A stretch of 62,582 nt of DNA from Burkholderiales bacterium (GTDB lineage: Bacteria > Pseudomonadota > Gammaproteobacteria > Burkholderiales > Burkholderiaceae_C): assembly GCA_011391155.1 (NCBI GenBank), contig JAABRA010000358.1, forward strand, positions 1 through 62,582. Direction: 5' to 3'. Numbering within the stretch: the stretch's first letter is position 1; each line of letters opens with the position of its first letter. Both the position numbers and the translations under genes were made by a program. Below are positions 24,063 through 33,476 of the stretch, piece by piece. The notes under the pieces are model-generated. The model worked only from the letters and a program-made list of their open reading frames with translations. It had not been told where the DNA came from and searched no databases.

Positions 24063-25920
24063 TCTGCACCGAGTCGCGATCCCGTTGGGTCTGCACCCTG
24101 GCGCCGCCGGTGCGCGCCAGGCGCAGCATGCGCTCGTTGCCGGGCAGGATGTCGGCCACGAAACCACGCAGGCCCTGGGTTTTGGCGTGCTTCATCAGGG
24201 CGGCGTTCAGCGCTGCGCCGACGCCGCAACCCTGCCAGTCCGGGTGCACCATGAACGCGGTTTCCGCAAGGTTGCTGGTGGGGTTCACGAAGTAACAGGC
24301 CTGCCCCACGATCTGAACTGCTTCGCGGCTGCCCGTGGTGGCCACGAACGCCACTTCGTTCTCGTAGTTCAGGTTACACAGCCGCTGCACCTCGACGTCC
24401 GACAGGCCGCGGACCCGGCGGAAAAACCGGGTGTAGACATCGGCTTCGCTCAGGTGATGAAACAGTTCGCGGACGCCCTGCGCATCGCTGGACAGCGCGG
24501 GGCGCAGCATCACCTCGCGTCCGTCCTTGAGCTTTACCGTGAGTTCCTCCTCCACCGGGTAGGCGCGCAGGTTGTTCAGCGTCTGGCTGGTGGGCAGGTA
24601 ACCCAGCGCCTGCGCCTGGCCAAAAAGTTCGGGCCGGAACTTCGGGTGCGCGAGCTCGATCAGCGCCGTGGCGCGCTGGCGGATCGATTTGCCGAACAGG
24701 TAGGCGATGCCGTATTCGGTCACCACGTAGTGCACGTCGGTGCGCGCGATGGCGGCGGCCTCGCCGGCCAGCAGGGCGGGGCGGATGCGCGAGGTCTCGC
24801 CATCCTCCGTGGTCGATGTCATGCACAGGATCGGTTTTCCGCCCGGCGAGCGCGACGCACCGCGCAGGAACTCCCCCTGGTTGCCGATGCCACCGTAGAA
24901 CTCGCCGGCGAACTGGTCGATGCAGGCCTGGCCGGTCAGGTCGATGGCAAAAGCCTGCGCGATCGACACCATGCGGTATTGCGCCGCAATGGTGGCCGGA
25001 TTGCAGACTACGTCGATCGGCTGGAACACGAACAGCGGGTTGCCGTCGATCAGGTCGTACAGCGCGCGCGAGCCCAGCGCCATGCTGGTGACGATCTTGT
25101 ACGGCTGGTGGGTCTTGCGGGCGCCGGTCAGGATGCCGTTTTCGAGCAGGGGCAGGATAGCGTCGGAGATCACGTCCGAATGAATGCCCAGGTCCTTGCG
25201 GTCCGTCAGGTACTGCAGGGCCTCGTGCGCCAGCTTGCCCAGCCCGACCTGCAGGGTGGAGCCGTCCTCGATGATGCCGGCGATATAGCGGGCAATGCGC
25301 TTGACGTCTTCATCCTGCGCGGGCTCGCGGCCGAGTTCCATCACCGGCGTGTCCACCGGCACCAGGTGGTGGATGCGGCTGACATGCAGGGTGGAGTCGC
25401 CCATCGAGCGCGGCATGGCCGGGTTGACCTCGGCAATCACCACGCGGGCACGGGCCACCGCCGCCGGAATGATGTCCACCGAAACCCCGAGGCTGACGAA
25501 GCCGAAGGCGTCGGGCAGGGAGACCTGGATCAGCGCCACGTCCACCGGGATGCGCCCGAGCTCGATCATCTCGGGAACCCGGGCCACCGACATCGGCACG
25601 TACTCCACCAGGCCCTGCTTCACCGCGCCGCGCATGTCGGTGCCGACAAAGAAGGTGCGGTGCCGAAAGCGCGTGGTGATGTAGCCTTCGGCGTCGCGGT
25701 CGAATGCGTTGATGGTGAAGAAATGCAGCAATTCCAGGTCGGCTGGCACCACCGGCAGGGCCTCCAGCGCCTGCAGCAGGGCGCGTGGGGCGGCACAGCC
25801 GGTGCCGACAAACACATGGTCTCCGTTGCGGACATGCTCCACCGCCAGCGTGGCGGTGGTGACCTGGTCGCGAAAGGGCTCAAGGGCCTTGAACTTTTTC
25901 GGCGTTCTTTTCGAAAACAT
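24046..25920 (-). CDS. Acetyl-CoA hydrolase/transferase fused to a GNAT acetyltransferase domain
   Basis: The 624-residue protein has two parts. Residues 1 to about 440 form an acetyl-CoA hydrolase/4-hydroxybutyrate CoA-transferase module (DGSTLQVGLGKLAHEAL, GQACIDQFAGEFYGGIGNQ, VVTEYGIAYLFGKS). Residues about 455-624 form a GNAT domain (VMLRPALSSDAQGVRELF, VHPDWQGCGVGAALNAALM, the acetyl-CoA loop). Fusions of this kind are annotated in proteobacteria, but the relation between the halves is unclear; the GNAT part may acetylate or regulate a CoA enzyme. It converges with hoxW. Confidence 0.85.
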   Translation of the reverse strand: MFSKRTPKKFKALEPFRDQVTTATLAVEHVRNGDHVFVGTGCAAPRALLQALEALPVVPADLELLHFFTINAFDRDAEGYITTRFRHRTFFVGTDMRGAVKQGLVEYVPMSVARVPEMIELGRIPVDVALIQVSLPDAFGFVSLGVSVDIIPAAVARARVVIAEVNPAMPRSMGDSTLHVSRIHHLVPVDTPVMELGREPAQDEDVKRIARYIAGIIEDGSTLQVGLGKLAHEALQYLTDRKDLGIHSDVISDAILPLLENGILTGARKTHQPYKIVTSMALGSRALYDLIDGNPLFVFQPIDVVCNPATIAAQYRMVSIAQAFAIDLTGQACIDQFAGEFYGGIGNQGEFLRGASRSPGGKPILCMTSTTEDGETSRIRPALLAGEAAAIARTDVHYVVTEYGIAYLFGKSIRQRATALIELAHPKFRPELFGQAQALGYLPTSQTLNNLRAYPVEEELTVKLKDGREVMLRPALSSDAQGVRELFHHLSEADVYTRFFRRVRGLSDVEVQRLCNLNYENEVAFVATTGSREAVQIVGQACYFVNPTSNLAETAFMVHPDWQGCGVGAALNAALMKHAKTQGLRGFVADILPGNERMLRLARTGGARVQTQRDRDSVQITTLF

Positions 25921-26012
25921 GCAAGAGGCCCCCGGGTTGGCTGGCGGTCGATGAAGGCCGCATCATCCCCGATGCCGGCCCGCGCGCGCAAGCGGGCAGA
26001 CCCGCACCGTGC

Positions 26013-27509
26013 TCAGGCCGCCCGCCGGACGCGGACCAGCGACTCCACCGTGCCTGGCGCGCCATGGTGGCGAATACGCTGTTTCTTCAGGCGGATGATG
26101 CAGTCCTCCAGCGTCTGCCCGATGATGGTCTGGTCGCGGATCATCGCGATCTTGGGCCAGGTGGCGCGCTCGCCGGCCAGCACCCAGGCCTGGAACTCGG
26201 CCAGCGACAGGTCGCCCAGCACGCGCTGGTAGTCGCGCAGGCGGACCTTCGGGTGGATCGTGACATCGCCGTAGTACTGCTGGTCAATGACGGCGATGGT
26301 GCCTTCCATCAGCGTTTTGAAGATGCCGCGGTCGATGCCGTAGGACATCATCTCCATCAGCTGCTTGCTGCGGTGCTTGACCTCGCCCTTGACCAGTTCC
26401 CTGAGGAACTTCTGCCAGCCTTCCTTGCGCGTCTGGTCAGCGATGAAGGGCAGCACATGCGGGTTGGTCTGGCTGACGATGTGGTGGTTGACGTTGTAGA
26501 GCTCGCCCAGGCGCTGCGCTGGCAGGTCGCTCTCGATGGCGCCGTCGACCCAGCGAATCGACGCCATATAGGGTTTTTCATGACCCTCGCGGTCCTTGGT
26601 CATCAATTTGACCGGCGGGAACAGGCCTGGCACCGAGCACGAGGCCAGCACCGCGCTCCAGACCAGCAGGTGCGGCGTGGTCAGGTAGTTCAGCAGGCGG
26701 GAGTGCTGGTTCTTGTCGACCGGGGAGACCGTGATGTTGATGATGCGCCGGGTCCGCTTGAAGGCTTCCTCAAAGGTATATTCGCCAAGGCTCTTGCGCA
26801 GGAAACGCTCCAGTTCGCGAATGTCCATGATCGACTTCTGCCGCAGCATTTCGGCGGGCTTGAGCCGGCGCCAGACGTGCAGGTCCATGTTCTCGCCGCG
26901 GATCAGTGCGTCGAGCTCGTTGTCCTTGTGCGTGCCCAGAAACCCGGCGACCACCGAACCCGCGCTGGAGCCCGAGATCACGCGCGGCAGCAGGTTCTGC
27001 TCGCGCAGCGCCTTGACCACGCCGAAATGGAACATGCCCATGTTGGCGCCGCCACTGAGCATCAGCGCCGAGCGGCCGAAGCTTTGCCCGGTATGGCGGA
27101 AGAACATCAGCTTCTGCGCGTAGGGCAGCTCGGGGATGTCGTGGTCGCACAGGTGGTTCAGCAGGGACGTGACTTCGGTGGTGTACTCGTCGATCAGCAG
27201 CTTGGTGCCCACATGCGTGTGCTTGTACAGCTCGGGGCTGGACAGGTTGCCCAGGTTGCGATGCAGGCCTTCGCGCAGGCTGAAGATCAGTTGCGGCCAG
27301 TCACCCGCCTTGCGCCAGTTCTTCAGGTTGATCAGCCGTTGCTCGATCAGCTTGTGCTGGTAGTACGGGGACGCCGGGCGGGTTTTCCAGGCGTCCCGCC
27401 CTTCGAGCGCATCGAGTTCCACCGCATGGGCGCGCCAGCCGGCGTAGTCGGTTGCGGTGGCGATGGCATTCCTTTGCGCGGCGATGAGTCTGGATTTCTG
27501 GGTTCGCAT
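26013..27509 (-). CDS. Patatin-like phospholipase with DUF3336 domain
   Basis: The roughly 498-residue protein has an N-terminal DUF3336 region (DYAGWRAHAVELDALEGRDA, SPYYQHKLIEQRL) and a patatin core with the oxyanion loop SGGANMG, the nucleophile motif ISGSSAGS and the catalytic aspartate in WVDGAIESDLP. This is the layout of bacterial relatives of yeast/plant triacylglycerol lipases (SDP1/TGL type). The ATG at 27509 is preferred; another in-frame ATG lies 21 bases upstream. It is probably a cytoplasmic lipase acting on lipid stores or membranes. Confidence 0.85.
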   Translation of the reverse strand: MRTQKSRLIAAQRNAIATATDYAGWRAHAVELDALEGRDAWKTRPASPYYQHKLIEQRLINLKNWRKAGDWPQLIFSLREGLHRNLGNLSSPELYKHTHVGTKLLIDEYTTEVTSLLNHLCDHDIPELPYAQKLMFFRHTGQSFGRSALMLSGGANMGMFHFGVVKALREQNLLPRVISGSSAGSVVAGFLGTHKDNELDALIRGENMDLHVWRRLKPAEMLRQKSIMDIRELERFLRKSLGEYTFEEAFKRTRRIINITVSPVDKNQHSRLLNYLTTPHLLVWSAVLASCSVPGLFPPVKLMTKDREGHEKPYMASIRWVDGAIESDLPAQRLGELYNVNHHIVSQTNPHVLPFIADQTRKEGWQKFLRELVKGEVKHRSKQLMEMMSYGIDRGIFKTLMEGTIAVIDQQYYGDVTIHPKVRLRDYQRVLGDLSLAEFQAWVLAGERATWPKIAMIRDQTIIGQTLEDCIIRLKKQRIRHHGAPGTVESLVRVRRAA

Positions 27510-27656
27510 GGTCCGATGGCGCGGGATCAAGCCGCATATTCAAGGTTTGCAACAGTCCCCATGGATTGTCCACCCCAGTTGCGCCCCGGGGCTGTCACCT
27601 GCATCACACACCGGCGCCCTGCAGGCCGGCCGATGCCAGGGCTGCGCTGAAAGGAC

Positions 27657-27685
27657 GAAAGGCTGATCCTGGGGATCAGCCTTTC
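27657..27685 (-). terminator. Hairpin terminator after the haem lipoprotein gene
   Basis: Two 13-base arms (27657-27669 and 27673-27685) pair perfectly around a 3-base loop. Read leftward the stem is followed by GTCCTTTC rather than a pure T run, so it is a strong hairpin with a weak tail. It lies 69 bases past the stop of the gene at 27755 and before the patatin gene, and should separate these two leftward genes. Confidence 0.65.
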
Positions 27686-27754
27686 TGGGGGCGCTGCATT
27701 CAACGCCAGGGCAGACGGGAGAGCCGCGGGGGTCTGCCACCGGCTGCTGCGGAC

Positions 27755-28822
27755 CTATTTCTTGCCGAAGACCAGGTACATCGGGTCGTCGGACGTGGCG
27801 TGGCGGACCTGCGCGTTGTCGAAGGCGGAGAAGCCGAAGCCGTAGCGCGCGCCCAGGTCGGCGAACTGCACGTCGAACTTGCTGCCGGTGACCAGTTTGC
27901 GGCTTACGACTGCTGTGTACATGCCGTTGTTCCAGGTGGTGGCCACGCGGACGTCGCCCCGGTCGGTGCCGACCAGCGGGTTGATGATGATCGAGGACAC
28001 TTCGTCGCCCGCCTTGAACTTGCTGTCATCGAACGCCACCTCGTCGCCGCGCTTGATGAAGTAGTTGCCGCCGGCGTTGCCGGGCTTGCCGTCCCGGCCC
28101 ATGAATTGCGGCTTGCCGTTGACCAACGGAACGGCGGTGTATTCGCCACCCTGCGGGCCGGGATCACCCTTGCGGCCGGCATTGCGGGCCGTCTTCGGGT
28201 CGTACCGCGTGCTGTCCGTATACTGGTCATCCAGGAAGCCCCAGGGCCCCGTGCGCTGGCCCTTCGCGTGCCACATGTCCAGAAGCTGGTCGGGCAGATT
28301 GGTGTACTTGTTGCCGTAGGGCTTGCCCTGCCCTTCGTGGCAGGCCATGGCACAGCCTTCCTTGTCAAACTGCTTGGCGGTCGCCGCGTTGGTCGGCCAC
28401 AGCATGGCCCACTTGTCTTCGTAGTAGAGGTTGTCGTCGCCGCCCTTGTTGGCCGGGTCACCGAGCTTCTTCCAGGAGCCATCGGCCTGCTTTTGATACG
28501 GCATGCGACGCACCGACAGGGTCGGGTCGGTGTACTGGACCAGCATGTAGAGCATGTCGGCGGTGTAGGCCGCCTTCAGGGTGACCTTGGATTCGCCCTT
28601 CTCGCCGGGCTTGGCGCCGAAGTTCACGCCACCGGTCAGGTCTGCAGACAGCGGGCGGGCTTTGGCCCACACCGGGTCCGACGCGCCGGCCGCCATGTTG
28701 GGCGCGCTGGCCGTATAGGTGGCCACCAGGGTGTCGGGTGCAGCCTGGTCCTGCGCGGATTGACAACCGGCCAGGGCCAGCAGCGCCGTGCCCATCACCG
28801 CGGTAAATAACGTCGTTTTCAT
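27755..28822 (-). CDS. Haem-binding lipoprotein related to ethylbenzene dehydrogenase gamma subunit
   Basis: The 355-residue protein starts with a lipoprotein signal (FTAVMGTALLALAGC). The body resembles ethylbenzene-dehydrogenase-related haem b proteins, the gamma-type subunits of DMSO-reductase-family enzymes: VWAKARPLSADL, LYMLVQYTDPTLS, YYEDKWAMLW, and a C-terminal beta segment ending YGFGFSAFDN. It contains KEGCAMACHEGQG, a C-x3-CH arrangement rather than the usual CxxCH. AAGGAG lies upstream of the ATG. No molybdoenzyme gene is adjacent. Two FNR-type boxes lie 124-186 bases upstream, suggesting anaerobic induction. Confidence 0.78.
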   Translation of the reverse strand: MKTTLFTAVMGTALLALAGCQSAQDQAAPDTLVATYTASAPNMAAGASDPVWAKARPLSADLTGGVNFGAKPGEKGESKVTLKAAYTADMLYMLVQYTDPTLSVRRMPYQKQADGSWKKLGDPANKGGDDNLYYEDKWAMLWPTNAATAKQFDKEGCAMACHEGQGKPYGNKYTNLPDQLLDMWHAKGQRTGPWGFLDDQYTDSTRYDPKTARNAGRKGDPGPQGGEYTAVPLVNGKPQFMGRDGKPGNAGGNYFIKRGDEVAFDDSKFKAGDEVSSIIINPLVGTDRGDVRVATTWNNGMYTAVVSRKLVTGSKFDVQFADLGARYGFGFSAFDNAQVRHATSDDPMYLVFGKK

Positions 28823-28945
28823 CCTCGTGCTCCTTGGTTAAAAAAACGGACTCTTTGCTGGATTCGAGAAGCCTGCCACCGAGGGGTGCGGTCTGCCGGC
28901 AAAGAGGCATGGGCTAACTGTGAACCTGAAGCCAGGGGATGTCGT

Positions 28946-28959
28946 TTGATCTGGATCAA
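28946..28959 (-). promoter_or_regulatory. FNR/ANR/Dnr-type box, proximal
   Basis: TTGATCTGGATCAA matches the palindromic FNR consensus TTGAT-N4-ATCAA in all ten fixed positions. It overlaps the stop codon of the upstream thioesterase gene and lies 124 bases before the start of the haem lipoprotein gene. If it works as a class II site near -41.5, the transcript would start around 28911. Confidence 0.7.
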
Positions 28960-29471
28960 GAGAAATCGCCACACCTGTAACCCCTGTCGCCGGGTTGATT
29001 TAAATCAACGGAAGCTGGCGCGCCCAGGGGGTTGTCGCCCCGGTCGATCAGGGCCGGCAAATAGGCCTGGCAAAACGCCGGCGGCATGCGGCGCGCTTGC
29101 CCGGTGCCCAACGCGATGCAGACCAGCTCCCAGCGCCCGCGCAGCACCGTGGCCCGGTCCCGATTGCGGATCAGCTGGAACCGGCGCTCCATCGTCAGCT
29201 TGCCGTCGCTGGCGGTCAGCCAGGTGGCCAGGGTGAGTTCGTCATGGAGCGCGGTGGGCAGCAGGTAGTCGTATTCGCCGCGCCGGATCGCCATGGCACG
29301 GTCCAGACGCTGGTAGTCACCCAGGCTCAGGCCCAGTGACTCCGAATGCGCCCATCCGATCCGCTCGCACCACTGCACGTACACCGCGTTGTTGGTGTGG
29401 TTCAGGCCGTCGATGTCTTCCGGTCGCGGCACCGCGGGTTGGATGAAGGGGTTGGGGTAGTCCCAGGACAT
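28956..29471 (-). CDS. Acyl-CoA thioesterase, hotdog fold
   Basis: The 171-residue protein has the 4-hydroxybenzoyl-CoA thioesterase layout: DIDGLNHTNNAVYVQWCERIGW near residues 19-40, with the catalytic acidic residue in the DGLNH segment, followed by RRGEYDYLLP and TMERRFQLIR strands. It lacks a signal peptide and should act in the cytoplasm on acyl-CoA or aryl-CoA. The C-terminal tail of about 30 residues is longer than usual and its DNA carries two FNR boxes for the next gene. It follows the BamE-like gene on the same strand by 18 bp. Confidence 0.8.
   Translation of the reverse strand: MSWDYPNPFIQPAVPRPEDIDGLNHTNNAVYVQWCERIGWAHSESLGLSLGDYQRLDRAMAIRRGEYDYLLPTALHDELTLATWLTASDGKLTMERRFQLIRNRDRATVLRGRWELVCIALGTGQARRMPPAFCQAYLPALIDRGDNPLGAPASVDLNQPGDRGYRCGDFS
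28995..29008 (-). promoter_or_regulatory. FNR/ANR/Dnr-type box, distal
   Basis: TTGATTTAAATCAA is a second perfect match to TTGAT-N4-ATCAA, and is itself a complete palindrome. Its centre is 49 bases upstream of the centre of the proximal box. It lies inside the coding region of the thioesterase, where it encodes Val-Asp-Leu-Asn-Gln. Paired FNR sites are known to give stronger or tuned anaerobic control. Confidence 0.65.
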
Positions 29472-29489
29472 AGGGCGATGTGTGCCGCG

Positions 29490-30041
29490 TCAGGGCAGGG
29501 CGATGTTCTGCAGTTGGCAGGGCGGCGTGCCGGGCATGTATCCATGCGTCCACGGGTGCTGCCCGATCGAGCGCACCTGCCCGGTGGCGGCATCGAAGTT
29601 GACATCGAAGTACTGCTGCACGTTCTGGCTTTGGCAGAACAGCCAGGACCAGGTCAGCGTGCCGGTGCGCCGGAACGGGGTGGGAGGCGTGCCCGACGGG
29701 CCGAGCAGGCGCAGCACCTGCTCCTGGCTCATACCCGGCTGGATGAGGCCGAAGAAGCCTTCGTTCAGCACCCCGACGATGCGCTGGAGCTTGCCATCGG
29801 GCGCGACGAACACCATGAAAGTCTGGGTGCCGCCCGGGCCCGCCGCAAAGGCCAGCTGCTGGCTGCCGTCGGCGTTCTTCCAGTGCATCGCGGGCTGGCC
29901 CATCGTCGCCACGACGTCGGGCAGCGTTGACACGCCGGGCGCGAGCGGGCTGTTGCCGAAGCCCGCGCAGGCGCTCAGCAGCAGGGCGCCAATGGCCACG
30001 AGCCCACGTCGCCCCAAGGACCTCGAAATGACGCTTTTCAT
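29490..30041 (-). CDS. Outer-membrane lipoprotein, BamE/SmpA-OmlA-like
   Basis: The 183-residue product has a lipoprotein signal (GLVAIGALLLSAC) and two short repeats of a BamE-like fold: STLPDVVATMGQPAMHW near the N-terminus and PGMSQEQVLRLLGPSGTP in the second half, followed by WSWLFCQSQNVQQYFDVNFD. It is longer than BamE and appears to carry two SmpA/OmlA-like units. It is probably a periplasm-facing envelope lipoprotein; its partner is unknown. Confidence 0.72.
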   Translation of the reverse strand: MKSVISRSLGRRGLVAIGALLLSACAGFGNSPLAPGVSTLPDVVATMGQPAMHWKNADGSQQLAFAAGPGGTQTFMVFVAPDGKLQRIVGVLNEGFFGLIQPGMSQEQVLRLLGPSGTPPTPFRRTGTLTWSWLFCQSQNVQQYFDVNFDAATGQVRSIGQHPWTHGYMPGTPPCQLQNIALP

Positions 30042-30379
30042 GGAATCTCCTGGCCGGGTCCTGTACCCGGATCACTGCAGGGGATTCTTGCACAGCGGCT
30101 TCAGGCTCCAGGCGCGCACGACCCTGCGGCTTGTTCAGCCAGGCTTCATGGTCGGGGATGAAGACAGCCGCGCCGGCATCGATTTACTTTCCGGGATGAC
30201 GCGTCAGATGCTGAACCTGATGACCCCTGTCGATCGATGGCGTCGACCAGACCTGGATCACGCACCCGGCTGGAGTGCACTGGGGAGAGCCCCGGCCTTG
30301 TTCCAGATCAACTTTCGGCCGGTCCATCCGGGCTTAACATGGACCAAGCTTTCCAATCATCTATCCGACAGGAGGCATC
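30042..30379. other. Intergenic region between divergent envelope genes
   Basis: This 338-bp stretch separates the leftward BamE-like lipoprotein gene from the rightward SYLF gene. It must hold both promoters. I see no convincing gene, RNA or repeat in it; only a GACAGGAGGCATC ribosome binding site directly before the SYLF start stands out. Confidence 0.4.
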
Positions 30380-30940
30380 ATGAAACGTCGCACCCTGATA
30401 TGGGCATCCGTCTGCACGCTCGCTGTGCCTGGCATAGCGTCCTCGGCCAGCAAGGCGGATTCGCAGGCGGAAGTCCGCAAGGCCGCGCAGGAGGCGCTCA
30501 GCGCGGTCTACAAGGCGCAGCCCGCGGCGCGCAAAGCCGTTGAATCCGCGGCGGGCTACGCCGCCTTCAGCAACTTCGGCATGAAGATCGGGGTCGCCGG
30601 GGGCGGTTCGGGCAAGGGCATCGCGGTCAACAACAAGACCCGGGCGACAACCTACATGAAGATGGCCGAGGTTCAGGCGGGTCTTGGCTTTGGCATCAAG
30701 AAGTTCAAGCTCGTCTGGGTGTTCGAGACCGAGAAGGCGTTGAATGACTTCGTCAATTCAGGATGGGAGCTCGGCGCGCAGGCCACGGCTGCGGCGAAAG
30801 CGGGCGCCCAGGGCCAGGCCTATCAGGGCGCGGTATCGGTTGCCCCGGGGGTCTGGCTCTACCAGCTCACCGGCGACGGCCTGGCGCTGGAGCTGACCGC
30901 CAAGGGAACCCGGTATTACAGGGACAGCGACCTGAACTGA
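30380..30940 (+). CDS. SYLF (YSC84) domain lipid-binding protein
   Basis: The 186-residue protein begins with a signal peptide (MKRRTLIWASVCTLAVPGIASSA) and continues with the SYLF/Ysc84 domain: AAGYAAFSNFGMKIGVAGGG, GKGIAVNNKTRATTYMKM and QAGLGFGIKKFKLVWVFE. SYLF domains bind phosphoinositide-type or other anionic lipids in eukaryotes; bacterial secreted versions have no settled role. GGAGG precedes the ATG at good spacing. The gene appears to be transcribed alone. Confidence 0.82.
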   Translation: MKRRTLIWASVCTLAVPGIASSASKADSQAEVRKAAQEALSAVYKAQPAARKAVESAAGYAAFSNFGMKIGVAGGGSGKGIAVNNKTRATTYMKMAEVQAGLGFGIKKFKLVWVFETEKALNDFVNSGWELGAQATAAAKAGAQGQAYQGAVSVAPGVWLYQLTGDGLALELTAKGTRYYRDSDLN

Positions 30941-31032
30941 GGTCCGCCGCCGGAGGGTCATTGCGCCCGCCCAGGGGCGAAGCCCGCGGCACCCGGTGCG
31001 GGATTCCCGCCGCGCCGCTGAAAAGCCTTGGC

Positions 31033-31428
31033 TCACTGCTGCTGCGCGGCCTGCAGCATGCGACCCATCAGCTCGTGCAGCTTGTTCACGGCTTTCAGCG
31101 GGCGCACCATCACCTTGAAGTGCGTTATCTGGCCGTCTGCGTTCCAGGTGATCATGTCCACGCCGTTGATCAGGATGCCTTCGCAGGTGGTCTCAAATTC
31201 CAGCACGGCAGAACTCGGGCCGTGCCATTCGTGGACATAGCGGAAGCTGTCATTGACCAGCACGTGCAGCGCTGCCTGCAGGTACATCGCGGTGATGGGC
31301 TTGCCGGCTTGCGGGGTGTGCACCACGGGCGATTCAAACACCACGTCGTCGGCCAGCAGGCGCTGCAGGGCGGCGCGGTCTCGGTTCTTGACGATCTGGT
31401 GCCAGGTGTCCATCGTTGTTGTGGTCAT
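31033..31428 (-). CDS. Nuclear transport factor 2-like (SnoaL) protein
   Basis: The 131-residue protein has the NTF2/SnoaL fold pattern: TWHQIVKNRDRAALQRLLADDVVFESPVVH followed by four strands, including VLEFETTCEGILINGVDMITW, and a C-terminal helix. Members are small enzymes or ligand-binding proteins, and the specific role is unknown. It lies 42 bp downstream of the acyl-CoA synthetase gene on the same strand, so the two probably form an operon and may act in one catabolic route. Confidence 0.75.
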   Translation of the reverse strand: MTTTTMDTWHQIVKNRDRAALQRLLADDVVFESPVVHTPQAGKPITAMYLQAALHVLVNDSFRYVHEWHGPSSAVLEFETTCEGILINGVDMITWNADGQITHFKVMVRPLKAVNKLHELMGRMLQAAQQQ

Positions 31429-31470
31429 GAAGGTTTCTCCGGTGGGGGTTGCACAAAGGGGGGCGGGGGT

Positions 31471-33045
<1,575 letters not shown>

Positions 33046-33476
33046 GGTGCCGGGCAGAGCGTGGATGCGGAATCATAAGGAAGCGGGCGCTCCCGAGGCG
33101 TCCCGCAGGTGATTTTCAAGGATTTTTGGCACTATCCCAGTGTGGAATGGTCGTTGTTAGCTATCAATGTGGAAGTATTTTTAGCCGGATTGAGCGCGGG
33201 TTCCGTCCCCCGCGGGCGCAGGCCAGGGCCCGCACCTGCACCAGGAGGGCCGCCGGTGCAGGGCGGCCCGTTCTGGCGGAATCCGGCGTGCGGCCACGCT
33301 GTGTTTCCGGCTGGACCGACCGGTTTCGGGCGGATCTTGCCGAGTCCATTTAAACCCTATAGAATTACGTTTAGGATAATTGATTTACTAATAGTGAATT
33401 TTTTTGCCGGTTTCGCCACACCGCAGGGTGCCAGGGGGTCCGGTCAACCCGACTTTCGAAGCAGGAGACACGCCCC
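33046..33476. other. Intergenic region with repeat, hairpin and AT-rich promoter zone
   Basis: This 431-bp gap between divergent catabolic genes holds repeat copy B (33121-33164), a GC-rich hairpin (arms 33247-33254 and 33262-33269, 7-base loop) and an AT-rich stretch at about 33350-33412 with TTTACTAATAGTGAATTTTT, which is the likely promoter and operator area for the hydroxylase gene. No protein-coding frame in it is convincing. Confidence 0.5.
33121..33164 (+). repeat. Dispersed intergenic element, copy B
   Basis: This copy starts GATTTTTGGCACTATCCCAG, continues with GAATGGTC and ends GTTAGCTAT. It matches copies A and C closely in order and spacing. It lies directly upstream of the acyl-CoA synthetase gene in a divergent promoter region. 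Confidence 0.65.

Noticed and set aside
28358-28375. Cytochrome c haem motif in the haem-binding lipoprotein
   Set aside because: The cysteines are three residues apart (C-x3-CH), so a standard CxxCH attachment site is not present; reported instead as an oddity.
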